Below, piece after piece: positions 1 to 11,000 of a stretch of 16,800 bases of DNA. Numbering within the stretch: position 1 is the first letter of the stretch; each line of letters begins with the position of its first letter. Position numbers and translations under genes: made by a program. This DNA is from Nephromyces sp. MM_2019 (lineage: Eukaryota; Apicomplexa; Aconoidasida; Nephromycida), in assembly GCA_015657535.1 (NCBI GenBank), contig JADHZB010001114.1, forward strand, positions 3,257-20,056, in the 5' to 3' direction. A model generated the notes under the pieces. It worked only from the letters and a program-made list of their open reading frames with translations, searched no databases and had not been told where the DNA came from.

Positions 1-60
1 ACACACACACGAACAAACACACACACACACACCTGCACACATACCTACACACATATCACT
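1..60. repeat. (CA)n-rich microsatellite
   Basis: Interrupted CA dinucleotides at the left edge, downstream of the exon 2 donor of the minus-strand gene, so probably its second intron (TG-rich on the sense strand). Confidence 0.7.
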
Positions 61-64
61 CTAC

Positions 65-152
65 CTAAATAAATCGATGGTGATCATAGGGTTAGCCAGT
101 CCACATAAAAAGGATTCCTGAGAATCCATAAGTAGCAGCTCTTCCTCATCTC
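65..152 (-). CDS. Exon 2 of the minus-strand gene
   Basis: Bounded on the minus strand by a pyrimidine tract plus CAG (154-153) and a GTAGAG donor (64-59). It reads 28 codons without a stop in the phase demanded by exon 1, ending two bases into a codon. Acidic start (DEEE) then a hydrophobic stretch. Confidence 0.55.
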
Positions 153-815
153 CTGAAAAAGCATACAAAAGAAGAATATTATTAAAAAAAGTGCCAATAA
201 AACTCTAAAATTGATGAAAAAGATGGATTTCTACGTTATGAGGAAGGAAGAAAAACTTCTTCAAGCGGTAAAGTCTAAGCATTGAGATCAATAGCCTTAT
301 TGAATAACAAAAAGCGTCAAAACTGCTTATTTTCAAAGCAATAATATACACACACACACACACACACGCATCCACCAATACAGAGTATCTGACACCACAT
401 AGCATATTCAGACACACGCACAAACACACAAAAATAAGCACACACAAACAAATACATAGATATATACACACCTACAATCTCCCACACATCCACACACACA
501 ACACACACAAAAACACAGCTCTACTTATCACTCCACACCAAAGCACCCTCCCTAAAAAAGCCTCCAACCTTTCATCATCATTTGCTTCTTCATGAAACCA
601 TTCGCACGAGCCTTTGCTCCTTTATCAGGCTTATGAGAAACCGTGGGAGCACCCCCTAAACACACAGCTGCTGCAGGCTTAAGGCTTGTTATTGGTATCT
701 TCAAAGGTTTCCCAGTGAAGCTAGCATCACTGCTTGGTTCATTACATTCTGGAAGACTAACAGTAATCGTAGGAGCTGCAACAAGCTTATTTAATTCTTC
801 AGGTAACGTCGCCAT
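65..815 (-). CDS. 5' part of an unrecognised minus-strand gene (two exons, partial)
   Basis: Start is the ATG at 815-813 in a good context (GCC ATG GCG). Just upstream on this strand is T8-AG (acceptor AG at 828-827), so the leader may also be spliced. Exon 1 (815-569) gives 82 residues beginning MATLPEELNK, rich in Pro, Ala and Lys, ending in a Met/Lys cluster, then one base of the next codon. Donor is GTTGGA. Exon 2 (152-65) follows CTTTTTCAG and starts with the two bases that complete that codon (phase 1 to phase 1). It encodes 28 residues starting DEEELLLMDS and ends before a GTAGAG donor at 64. The visible protein is about 111 residues, acidic after the junction, with no signal peptide or membrane segment if 815 is the start. 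The gene continues left of the window. Family not recognised. Exon structure is inferred from splice signals and phase only. Confidence 0.55.
153..568 (-). other. Intron of the minus-strand gene
   Basis: 416 bases, GTTGGA...CAG on the minus strand. Holds a (CA)n microsatellite on the plus strand (about 348-368) and more CA-rich sequence at 411-512. An open segment at 205-312 on the minus strand (rich in Leu, Phe, Arg) was tested as a middle exon, but the required phase hits a stop. Confidence 0.45.
569..815 (-). CDS. Exon 1 of the minus-strand gene
   Basis: Open for 82 codons from ATG 815. Composition (mixed Pro, Ser, Ala, Lys, few Cys) is coding-like, unlike the Cys/Val/His strings translated from surrounding TG/CA repeats. 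An in-frame upstream Met at 935 exists, but the T8-AG tract between it and 815 looks like a 3' splice site, so 815 is preferred. Confidence 0.6.
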
Positions 816-1424
816 GGCTGGTATACCTAAAAAAAATGAAGAGGTGAATGTATGTACAGGGCAAGAAATAGGAGTATGAGGAGTGCCAATTTCGCACACC
901 GACAGAAGAAACAGGACGCAAGTACACCTTGACACACTTTACGGTGATATTCTAAAACTATTGAATTTCACCAGAAAATGCAGCCATAAAACTTGAGAAA
1001 CCTGCTGCACACACCTGTTTCTATGCTTATGAAATGACACGAATTTTTCCACATAAAAATGAGGGTTTTCGTACCAACAGAGCGTGAAGACGAAGAAGGA
1101 AAATAAAAAGGAGAAGAAAAAGAAAGCAGTTAATAGTCGGAGAAAATGGACATCAAACTAAATCCATAGTTTGAAAAATAAGAAGAAAAGCTGCTAATTT
1201 TGGAAATTTTTCGTAGCAAAAACTATATAAAAATGGAAGAGACTAATTCACATATACGCAACCGTTGAGCTTATTATAAAGACTCACTTAATGTCCACAA
1301 CCTTTAAGCCTACGCCAAATCCTCAAATGAAAGTCAACTGCTCCCCAAAGCACGCACAAAGATAACAGCGGAATTAAACAAAATCAAATTCTTCAGCCTC
1401 CTATGAAACACATATAACATTTGC

Positions 1425-1682
1425 AATACACGCACACACAAAGATAAAATATATAGACACACACGCAAGACATAGACACGAATACACATGGAAAACCTGC
1501 ATAGCACATGGACATAGAGTATGTAGGAATTTTATACGGAATATAGACTCGCACACAAAACAAACACAATACATTACAACGCGCACACACACACGCACGC
1601 ACACAAACACACACACAATATATGCAGTACAGCAAAGCACAGAGCCACGTCAAGTCTCACGCTAACACACACACACGCACAG
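1425..1682. repeat. CA-rich microsatellite cluster
   Basis: Several interrupted (CA)n runs on the plus strand, the longest around 1578-1618. Open frames over it encode only Cys/Val/Tyr strings on the minus strand and are not genes. Confidence 0.7.
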
Positions 1683-1845
1683 ATAACATTTTCTTCGAAA
1701 AAAAAGTAGCAAACACCAAATAAAACGTAATTTTCCATTGTTGTCACTCACAAATAGAAATATATCTATCAATGCTAACGGCAGTGTAAGTAGACTCGAA
1801 GGTTATTTTCTCCTCACCAGCCAGTCATATGTTGAGGACTTTCCG

Positions 1846-1872
1846 TTTTCCAGTTTAATTCAAACTGGAAAA
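1846..1872. repeat. Perfect 11-bp inverted repeat with 5-base loop
   Basis: TTTTCCAGTTT at 1846-1856 and its exact reverse complement AAACTGGAAAA at 1862-1872, separated by AATTC. It lies in the divergent spacer, about 140 bases upstream of the proposed plus-strand start. Could be a dimeric protein site or a hairpin. Confidence 0.65.
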
Positions 1873-2011
1873 GTTTGCAAAAAGTAAAGTAATTGACATG
1901 TAACAAACTTTGAGGAAGAAGAAGAGGAAAAATTTTGAATTATAAGTCCTTAAAAAGAGGTGAAGCACACACACACACGCACATTCTTTTCTTCACAGAT
2001 GGAACATCAAC

Positions 2012-2078
2012 ATGATGATGAGGAAGGAACAGCCTAGGAAATTGAGGTGCCGTATACTTCGAGTTGGAGCAAAGGGTG
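2012..2078 (+). CDS. Proposed exon 1
   Basis: Three tandem ATG codons at 2012-2020, then a basic coding-like stretch (RKEQPRKLRCRILRVGAKG). It ends one base into a codon before GTATGA. Phase 1 joins exactly to exon 2. A CAG after a pyrimidine tract at 1996-1998 could mean a spliced leader upstream. An out-of-frame ATG at 1999 gives only a 12-codon uORF. Confidence 0.45.
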
Positions 2079-5000
2079 GTATGAGGTTTTGATAAGGCGC
2101 GTGTGTGTATGTGAGTGTGCGTCGGTGGGTGGGTATATGGTTGTTGCTGTGTGTTGCTATGTGTGTGTCGGTGTGACGTGCGCATTCATTGGCGTGTATG
2201 TTGTGTGTGTGCGTGTTGCCACGCGTGTGTGCGTGTTGCCACGCGTGTGTGTGTGTTGCTATGTGTTTGTGATTTATGCATTCCGTATACTGTCTGGCAG
2301 GTTTGTGCGCGCGGTTTACTGAGTAGATATGCGTTAGCTATTAACTACGTACGTGTGGGCCTTTATTCGTGTGTGCGTGCCCCAGTATTTGTGCGCCCGC
2401 CTTTAATTGTGTGTGCAACTTGCTTAATTTTTGAAGTCGTTTCCCCGTGTGTGTTCCAACTGAATTCCCCACGTGTGTAGCTTATGGATCCCCCCCCTCC
2501 CCCCTTCATATGAGAAAATGCCCTTGTTTTCACAAAAAAATGATGTTTTTTCCTTCAAGAAAAAGAGTCTTCTTCATCTTTAAATAAAGCGGATGTTTTG
2601 AAGGAAAATTCAAAGCTTTTTTGAGATTTTCTTCCCTCTTCATGAAGCCTAATGCAGCACCAAACACTCAATTTTCATTATTTAGGTAATTTTTTTTAGT
2701 GATTTTTGCCTTTAAATTTGAACGCTTTACGATGAGGAAGAGGCATTTATTGCAGAACAAAGAAAAAGCCTTGAAAATCCGCGAAAGAGCCGCTTTTTTG
2801 GGGGCTAAAAGCATAGCAAATGAGTAAAGGATGAGAGTGGTTGTTTTCTGTGGTGAAACACTACGAGTAAGGAGCTTTGAGGCTTGAAAAGGGGGAGGGG
2901 TTATCACCTGTTGAGGAAGAAAAAGACGGAGGTTTCCCTCCTCTTTAAGCTCTAAAGGGAGGTTTTCCCTCTTCTTGAGACTTTAAAAAAAGCCCAGGGA
3001 AAACGCCTAAAAGCCCTGATTTCATGCAGAAACTCAGCTTCTAGCTGACAGAAACTACTAGAGTGTCTTTAGTGATGTGTGTTGTAGTAGTCTTTAGTGG
3101 TGTGTGCTATAGTACCGTTTAGTAGTGCGTGCTGTAGTATTATCTGTAGCAGCATCATCAGTAGTAGCATTACCTAGAGTGTTAGTATGAAGCAGAAAAA
3201 GATGATGGTGTAGGCTGTTTCTGAAGAGGAGGGAACCTCGTCTTTTTTCCTCTTTTTGACGGTAAAAGATGGGAATCTCTGAAGCTTCTTTTGAAAGCTC
3301 TTTCACTCTATGAAAATCTTCGCTCTTCTTCTACTACCTCATCCTACTGCCTCTAAAGCAGCAATTTCTGTACGTTTTTCTCACTTCTTGTATATACAGG
3401 AGCGCCGGTTTTAGCATTTTCAAAGGCAGTATGAGTGGAGGTCATAAAAATCCGTAAAATCAGCACAAAAAGTGGAGAGAAGAACAAGACGAAGAAGGGC
3501 TTCGCGCTGAAGATGCTTCTAGAGTTGAAGTGAAACAATTTATTTACATGCATCTGAAGAAGCTCATGCAAAATAGTGGCTTCCGCTAAATGGTTGGTTG
3601 CTAGAAGAGGGTGTGTAGGTGCGCGTGTGTTTTGTTGGGTGAATGTATATGTGCGTGGGTTTTTTTGGGTGTGTGTGTATATATGTGTGTGTGAGTTTGA
3701 GGGTGTGTATACGGGTTGTGGGTGTTTTGGTGTGTATGTTAGTGGGCCTAGGTGTGTGTGGGTGTGCATGAGTGCGTGGGTGTGTGTGTGGTGTCACTCT
3801 GTGCATGTGGGTTTGTGTGTGCGCGTATCTTTGCATATTTTTATGGCTGCTTGCACGTGGTATGTCGGTAAATCTCTGGACATGCACTATGCCCTTTTTT
3901 CGGTGCCTAGAGGAGATATTTGCTTCAAGTCATATTTCTACAGAGAAGGTGTGTGTTCTTAAGGAAAAGATGATGCAGAGAGGTTTTACTGGCGATGCTA
4001 GCAGCAGTGGTAGTACAAGCCTAGAGTCAGTAGACGGTAGTGATGGTGAAGTATCTCTTTGGGCCGGGAGGATGAAGTATCGAGGGTTTTACCGAAGCCT
4101 AGAACTTGAGTCTAGAGGTGACGTACACATACTCTCTGATGCAGCTACTTGGTCTCCCATATACGCTAAGATCCCCAGTTACCACCTTACAGGAGCTCTC
4201 TTTAGGCATGTGGTAAGTACTCATTATGTGTGTGTGCGTGCTTTTTTGGGGGGTTTCTGGGCGTCTTTTTTGGGTTTGGCTTTATCTTTTACATATGTGT
4301 GTGTGCCAGTTTGATAGTGTCTATGCATCTTCTTGGGTGTATGTGTAGCACTTCCACCAGTGTGCATATTTGTTTTGCTTCTAATGCGTCTGCATGTTTT
4401 TACACCCTATAAACCTGAGTGTATCTTAGCCTGTAAAATATATCTACTCTGTATTTTTCTGTTGTGCAGGAATTTGAAGTTCATTTCTACGATTACGGTA
4501 GTGAAGTTAGCTTGAAGAGGAGATTTCGAAGCTTCAATGCTTTGCATCTTCAGGTGATTCTACTCCTTACTTTCCTTTGGTGCAGGTTTAGACCTACACT
4601 CACACATACACGCATACACACGCACGCACGGCTTGAACAGCAGCGTAATCTATTACTAGTGAAAAGCTGAGATTTTTTCGAGAGAATAGCACACACACAC
4701 AGACGATGCCTTTGCAGTTTGAATTTGGTGATTGTTTGAGGTTTAAACGAATCTTCTTCTTCTTCTTCAATCCTTGGGTGAGGTAGAGAGTGATTGAAGG
4801 AATCTCAGCGATATTTAGACAGATATTCTTGGAAATTCACACACACACACTTCTACTGATGAATAGATAGGGTTAGAACTAGAGCTAGAGCTGGAGAGAG
4901 CAAAAGATCGGGCTGGGAATAGAGCTAGAGAAAGTTAGGGAGAGACAGAGGGAGAGACAGAGGGAGAGCTAGAGATAGAGCTCAAGAGAGTTATATACCC

Positions 5001-8000
5001 TATATATCTACATAGATGTACAAGGTTTTGCTCCTTTTTCTCGTATACATAAGCGGGTATGCTCTAATCTGTGTGTGTTACAGCTGAGCAAGGAGAGACC
5101 AGAATCAAGTCCTTCAATGCCACAGGTTGGCTTCATTGTGTGTGGTAGTTTTTTCAGGATGATGTTTGCTTTTACTGATGAAAAGCTTAATAATTTGAAG
5201 CGATTTTCTTTGCTTTTTCTTCAGTTTCCTCGTAAAACGCTGGTCCGATCGTTTGATGACGACTTCTTGAGCAGGTAAGGGGGAAGAAGAAGAAGAAGAA
5301 GGAGTAGAAGGAGGAGAAGTAAGAGAAGTAAGAGAGGAAGAAGAAGAAGAAGAAGGAGGAGAAGTAAGAGAAGTAAGAGAGGAAGAAGAAGAAGAAGAAG
5401 GAGTAGAAGGAGGAGAAGTAAGAGAGGAAGAAGAAGGAGTAGAAGGAGGAGAAGTAAGAGAGGAAGAAGAAGAAGAAGCAGACAAGGAAAAAGAGGATGA
5501 AATAGGTGAAGACGCAGACTGTCCTTACCTTAACTTGTTCTCATGGGTTTAACTAACTTTTCTAGGCTTTATATGCCAGTAATATATAGAAAATTGAAGT
5601 TTTTACACTCACTTCTGAGCATGACATTCCACAAATTCAAGTAAAAGCAGCTAAAAAAGCTCTTTCATCAAATCTCGTGTGTATGAGCAAAGCTTGCTTG
5701 TGCTGTGATGTGTGTTGGTTGTCTCTAGAGGCATTGCCTATGCCTTTCGGGTTATAAAGTTAACCATGCCTGGTTTAGAGTTTTTTTTTCTGTGCATGTT
5801 GCTTTGTTGTGTGCGTATGTTGCTTGTTTGTATGTTAATCGCCTGCGTTGTGTGCTGGTTTCTTACCTGTGTGTGCACTGTTTTCTAGCGTTAATCAGAA
5901 GCAGTCTGTTGGCATTCGAATGTAAAACACCCTGCGATTAGACGTTAAATTATAAGTGTGCGAGGTTTTGTTTTGATAGGTGTCTATGCCTGCTTCTTTC
6001 TTTGTTTCCCATAGCAGATGCACACACACATGAGAGTAGAATACGAGCAACCACATACTCTAATCTAGAGATACCCGCACATACCCACTCGCACACTCAC
6101 GGACGTGCCCATACATACACACACGCACCCACCAGCACGCAGGTGCACACACACACCCGCACAAAAACCCACACTCACACACACTCATTTTATTCACTCT
6201 TCCAACACAATGGCTCTTCTATACAACCTCATCATTAAACACCTATCCTTCACTTTTCTTAGGCGTGTTAAAGAGTTGGAGAGCTACATGATCGCCCTGC
6301 TAAGATTGGATTGGGCTGACCAGAAAAACACTTTGTGGGAGTTTCTTGAGGCTGATCCGGCGGTAGCCTATTGCCTGCAGCTATCGGTAAGTAAAGAAGG
6401 CTTTGGGTAGTGTATTTACACTCTTTTTTAGGAAAAATTTTGTGAGAATTTGGTTTTTCTCTGCCTTTTTTAGTGTTAACTCATCTATTTGTGTGTCTAC
6501 TAGTGTGTTTATGCATCTATGCGTGTGTGTAGAGACCGAATATTTCTTCTAAAGACTTGGAACGAGCGATAATTCAGTTGCACTCTAGCGTAAAGGCTAG
6601 AGGGAAGCATCGATTGAAGAGCTGGAGTTTTCTGCAGCTCTGCTTAAACAAGGTATACTGTGTGTGTAGTTCCACAGCAGTGTACATACTCCCCTTTTTT
6701 GTGGCTGAACACCTTAATTTTTGCTTTATATTGCAGATATGGCTATCACTAGGCGTCTTTTTTCCTGTGCTTTAGTGTATACTGTTGTGTTTAGAGGGAT
6801 TTTGTAGGTCTGTGAACCTCTCCCATGTTTTTGTGTGCTTTTGCGCGTGTTTATTAGGCCTAATTCGCGTAAGTGTGAGATTGCATCTAGCCTATGTTTA
6901 TTTTTGTGTGTGTGTGGTCTTTCAGAGAACTTATTCCATGTGTGTGTATCTATACCTTTACCATGCATGTGTATCATTTTTTTTCGCTGAAAATACCGTT
7001 CATTCTGCTCGTTTCATCTTTTATAGCCTCATCTGTTCTTCAGTTTCCTCAATTAAGCATCGCTGGAAAAGCCCTTGTGTGCAACATATTCAAGCTTTCT
7101 CTTGGAGAAGATGGTAATTGCCTTTGCTCTGCTATCCCATCTACAATTTTGGAGGAAATCTCTTTCCTTTAGTTAACTCGTAAAGGAGCGTACATACACT
7201 CCTTTTTCTATGCTTTTAGCTGCTTCTTCTCGGTATTTTTTTGGAATTTTAGATTTTTTATGGTATTTGGAGGCTAAACTTTCGAATTGACGTTGTTGAT
7301 TTGCATTTTGTGTATGTTGGGGCTGTGCATGTGTGTTGGAGCTATGTGTGTGTTTTGGAGCTGTCTTGCATATGTGTTGAATCTGTGTGTGTGATAGGGC
7401 TGTATTGGGGCTGCTTTTTTTGTGTGCTTTTGGGCTGCTTTTTTTGTGTGTATTTTGGAGCAGCGCTGTGTGTGCATTAGGGCTGTATGTATGTTTTTAG
7501 GGCTGGGTTTTAGGGCTGGGTTTTAGGGCTGGGTTTTAGGGCTACGTTTTTTGTGCAATTTTCGCTCTATGGAGCCTTAGGGTCGAGTTAACTCAACCGC
7601 TCATTTGGTCGTGCGCATGAAAATGAAACAGTTGCCATTTATATTTGTGTGTGCAGTTTTTTAAGAACACAAGGACAGCTTCTATGCTGTTAGATTTATG
7701 TGTGTATGTCTATGCGAGAGCACGTGAGCAGCTCCTGTACTGTTACACTTATGTGTATGTCAGTTTCCAGAAGAGTGTGCAGTTCCTAAACTATTAAATG
7801 TGTGTATACATATGTGGTTTTTTGCCGTGATAGGACTACGAATATTTTTCTTTGTGTGCGTATAGCCTTTTTCCTTCAAATTTTTAACAGTGTATCTTTT
7901 TGGCTCACTTTCTGCGTTACACAGTGCTTCTATCAGCTTCACATACACGCAGACCTTTTGATTCATTAGCCAGCATGTTAGCCGCTTCATTTTAGCCTGC

Positions 8001-11000
8001 TTTTGATCTTTATCCGTACAGCTAAGCTCATTACAACAAGTGTACATACACCCCCTTGTTTCCTTTTAGAAGCTGTTTTGTATGCTTTCCCGGATGAATC
8101 TTTAACTTGCATTATGGACGCGATACGTGAGGCCTATGAAGGTACAAGTGTGTGTGGATATCTATATGCGTGGGCGTTGACTTGCTTGCTCGTATGTTCG
8201 TGTGTGTCTGCGCACGCGTGCAAGATCATAGATTTAAACCTGAAATATATCCTCCCACACATTCCCACATAAAAGCACCACCATGCACTCACGCAATTCG
8301 GAATTCACGCACACACACAATCCCACAGACACAGCAAGACACCCATGCACTCACTCTTGTGTGCAGCTAAGAACATGTTTTACTCTATTCTTTCAAGCTT
8401 TTATAGCACCTACTTTAAGCTAAAACCCTCTCATGCTAGCACATGGCAAGGCTTTACTACTGCGTTTATAAATTTATACTCATTGAGCGGGAGAGCTTGG
8501 TATTTTTTCTACACTGCTCTTGTAGGCATGTGTACGTACAGCGACTTTTTCATATCAAATTTTTTTAGGGCATTTTTACACGTTTTGTTGTTTTCTTTGC
8601 TTTTGATGGTTTTCTTGCCTTAAAATGCTTCCTACATTCTATCCTTCACGCTGCAGTTTTTCCTTAATCCCTTTTTTTCAGAGAGGTTGCTGAGCAGCCT
8701 TAATGAAGCAGTCGAGCTTTCCACTGATATGATTTGCTCAAGTAAGTAATCCATATTTCATCAAATTCTTTTTCGTTTTCTTTTTTGATTTCATCTTCAG
8801 TGTATATACAGCAAAGTCATTCTGCTTGAACTTTTCCTTACCTTTATTTGAGCTTTTTGATGTTCTTGCTTTATTGAGTGAATATCAACTATGGGGTCTT
8901 TACGTCTTTTTTGATTTAAAGCTCTCAACTTCTTTTCTTTTTTTGTACAGTGCACACACATTGACCATGCTATCACGTGCACACAACGTACTATCACACA
9001 GAAGAGCACCCCCACTTTCAGAAACACACACATCACACTATCAACCACAAACCAAACTAGCGTACGTATGCACAATACGCTTATCACGCACACATGCCCC
9101 CACCCACACACACCGAACCCCCCTCCCTGTCCCCCCCCCAGATACCCCTGTCGCTCTTTCGCTCCTCTTCGTTCCTGGAACACTCATAGAAACCCTCTTC
9201 TCCTTATTAAAGGACAACGCACACCAGGAACTTCATTTCTTCGTTGCAAAGATACTTTGGTACTCCCTCAGACTACTAGAAGTTCAAGACTTTCTGTCTA
9301 TCCCCAACAGCCTAGGAGTAGAGCTTCTAGGGATGCTCTTGAGGAGTAACGACCCAGTTTCCCGCATCTTTTGCGGAATCATCATCTGTTTCTTACTGAA
9401 GAAGGATGCTTTCATCAAAGATGAAGAAACACACGGAAGAGCGATGATTTCACTCAGCATCATCATCGAAAGCATGCAAAATCGCTTTACTTTGAAGCAG
9501 CTGGAGATGTGTTGGAGTTTGATTTCTCCCATTGGCCTGTCTCACATCATCTTCTGCCTCTGTGGGCCAGGAAGTGATGTGGGCTTTGAAGAAATCCTCT
9601 TTTTCATCCTCCTCTTCTTCAACTACTTCGTGAAGAGTATACTATACAATGATGAGTCAAAGTGTTGTAGATCTGCTTGGCATAAGCGAAAAGCCAAAAT
9701 TTTTGCCAAAGCGGGGGTGGATGGGGGGGATGGAAAGGAGGGTGAAAATAGGGATGGAGATGGAGGTGGAGTTGGGGGTGGATATCTGGGTGGAGAGTGG
9801 GTTGGAGGAGATGGAGGAGGAAGTTTCAAGGGGAAGGGGGGGATTTCTTGGTTGGGCAACCTTCTGGTGTCGCACACCTCTACTTCCTACCCTCGAGAAA
9901 AGCTGTTAAATTCATCTTCAACCCCTCAGAGCTTGTGTACGAGCTCGATACTCGGCAATTGCACACCGCAGCAGGAGCCATGGCAGCCTCATATTGATGG
10001 TAATGGGATTCACTCGGCAGATTCCAACTTTTTGAAGATACCAAACGCTGATCCTACTGACGGTACAGATATTTCTCAACAAGAGAATGGGCTGGAGAAG
10101 CATAGAAAAAAGCTTTCCTCCACATCCCTGCTTCATCAACGGAAAAAAGAGGAGTTTTTCGTAGAAAACGAAGGAAAAGCGCCAAATCTTCGATTTGGAG
10201 AGTTTGATCGACTAATCAGACAGAATGAAGATGAGGATTTTAAGAAGAAAAAACAGGAAGAATATCTTCCACATGCCTATAAGGTGGATTCTGAGTACTT
10301 TTCAGAGCTTCAGAATAGGGGTTCGTCCGCCTGCTTCGCTGGGATGATGCCAAGCTCGTCCAATTCTCCGGATCTTACTGTTATCCAGGATTGGAGAGGC
10401 GAAGAGAAAAAACGAGATGAACATACTGAAGAGGAGAGTTCCCAGTTTACTAAGGAGATGCTGCCTCCCTCACATAGTCAAGCAACTGCCTCGATGGGAG
10501 CTGCTGCGTTAGATGATGGACTAGGAATAAATTCGCGGTTTTCTTGGAAACAAAAAAGTGAGTTTTCGCAGAGAAAATCTGCTCATCATGGTAGCATATC
10601 CGGGGTGTACGTACACTCCCAACATCTCGCACACCAATCTGCTTCAAAGGACGAGAATATGAGTGTCTTATCGAGAGATTCAGATGGTACTCTTCCGAAA
10701 GGCAGCTCAAACACGAGAAATGAAGCCTCAATCGACGTCAAACTGCAGGAACATCAAGGCCTAAAGACTTCCAATCTTCAATCTTCAGCCTCTACCAAAA
10801 CTGTCCCTCTTATACCCACCGCAATTTACTCAGCTTCCCCTAAACTTTTTCCTGTAATTAAGATGGCTACAGCCAATTCATCTTCCAGTCTGTTTCGAAA
10901 GGGTGGAGAAAACGACGGAATTCGCTCTTTTAACGCCGAGAAAGAGAGAGTTTTAACCCATACCCTCTCTGGTAGTCTTTCGACAACCGCTATTGGCACT

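Larger units (their letters stand above)
816..2011. promoter_or_regulatory. Divergent intergenic spacer, putative bidirectional promoter
   Basis: About 1.2 kb between the minus-strand start (815) and the proposed plus-strand start (2012), with no convincing exon on either strand. It contains AT-rich sequence (1080-1350), CA-rich tracts (1425-1480, 1578-1620, 1664-1682), an inverted repeat at 1846-1872 and a short CA tract at 1966-1983. No core promoter element could be recognised. The leader exons of one or both genes may lie here. Confidence 0.35.
2079..3910 (+). other. Proposed intron 1 (1.8 kb, repeat-rich)
   Basis: GTATGA...CCTAG. Contents in order: TG-rich microsatellite 2098-2290 with a 20-bp duplication; C-tract near 2490-2506; AT-rich sequence 2510-2760; direct copies of GGAGGTTT(T)CCCTC at 2928 and 2958; a 25-bp tandem repeat at 3066-3140; a 43-codon open stretch at 3458-3589; TG-rich sequence 3615-3832. 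Minus-strand open stretches at 2668-2907 and 3094-3306 lack support as genes. Confidence 0.4.

Noticed and set aside
205..312. Possible middle exon of the minus-strand gene
   Set aside because: The acceptor GCAG is present, but the phase required by exon 1 meets TAA; exons 1 and 2 join directly in frame.
1393..1653. Cys/Val/Tyr-rich open frames on the minus strand
   Set aside because: They are translations of (TG)n repeats with no splice or composition evidence.
2582..2588. AATAAA-like polyadenylation signal
   Set aside because: A single hexamer in AT-rich DNA with no gene end upstream of it is not evidence.
2668..2907. 79-codon minus-strand frame
   Set aside because: Composition is weakly coding-like, but there are no splice partners, and it lies within AT/purine-rich intronic sequence.
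3353..3887. His/Thr-rich minus-strand frames
   Set aside because: Antisense of a TG microsatellite, overlapping a supported plus-strand exon region.
5114..5485. Minus-strand 123-codon Ser/Thr/Pro frame
   Set aside because: It is the complement of the GAA/GGA minisatellite plus the antisense of exons 4 and 5.
6736..6778. Possible extra exon after TTGCAG
   Set aside because: In the required phase it ends at TAG after 12 codons and no usable donor precedes the stop.
9284..9532. Minus-strand open frames inside the giant exon (also 10450-10731, 10826-11194, 15208-15600)
   Set aside because: Shadows of a much longer plus-strand coding frame.
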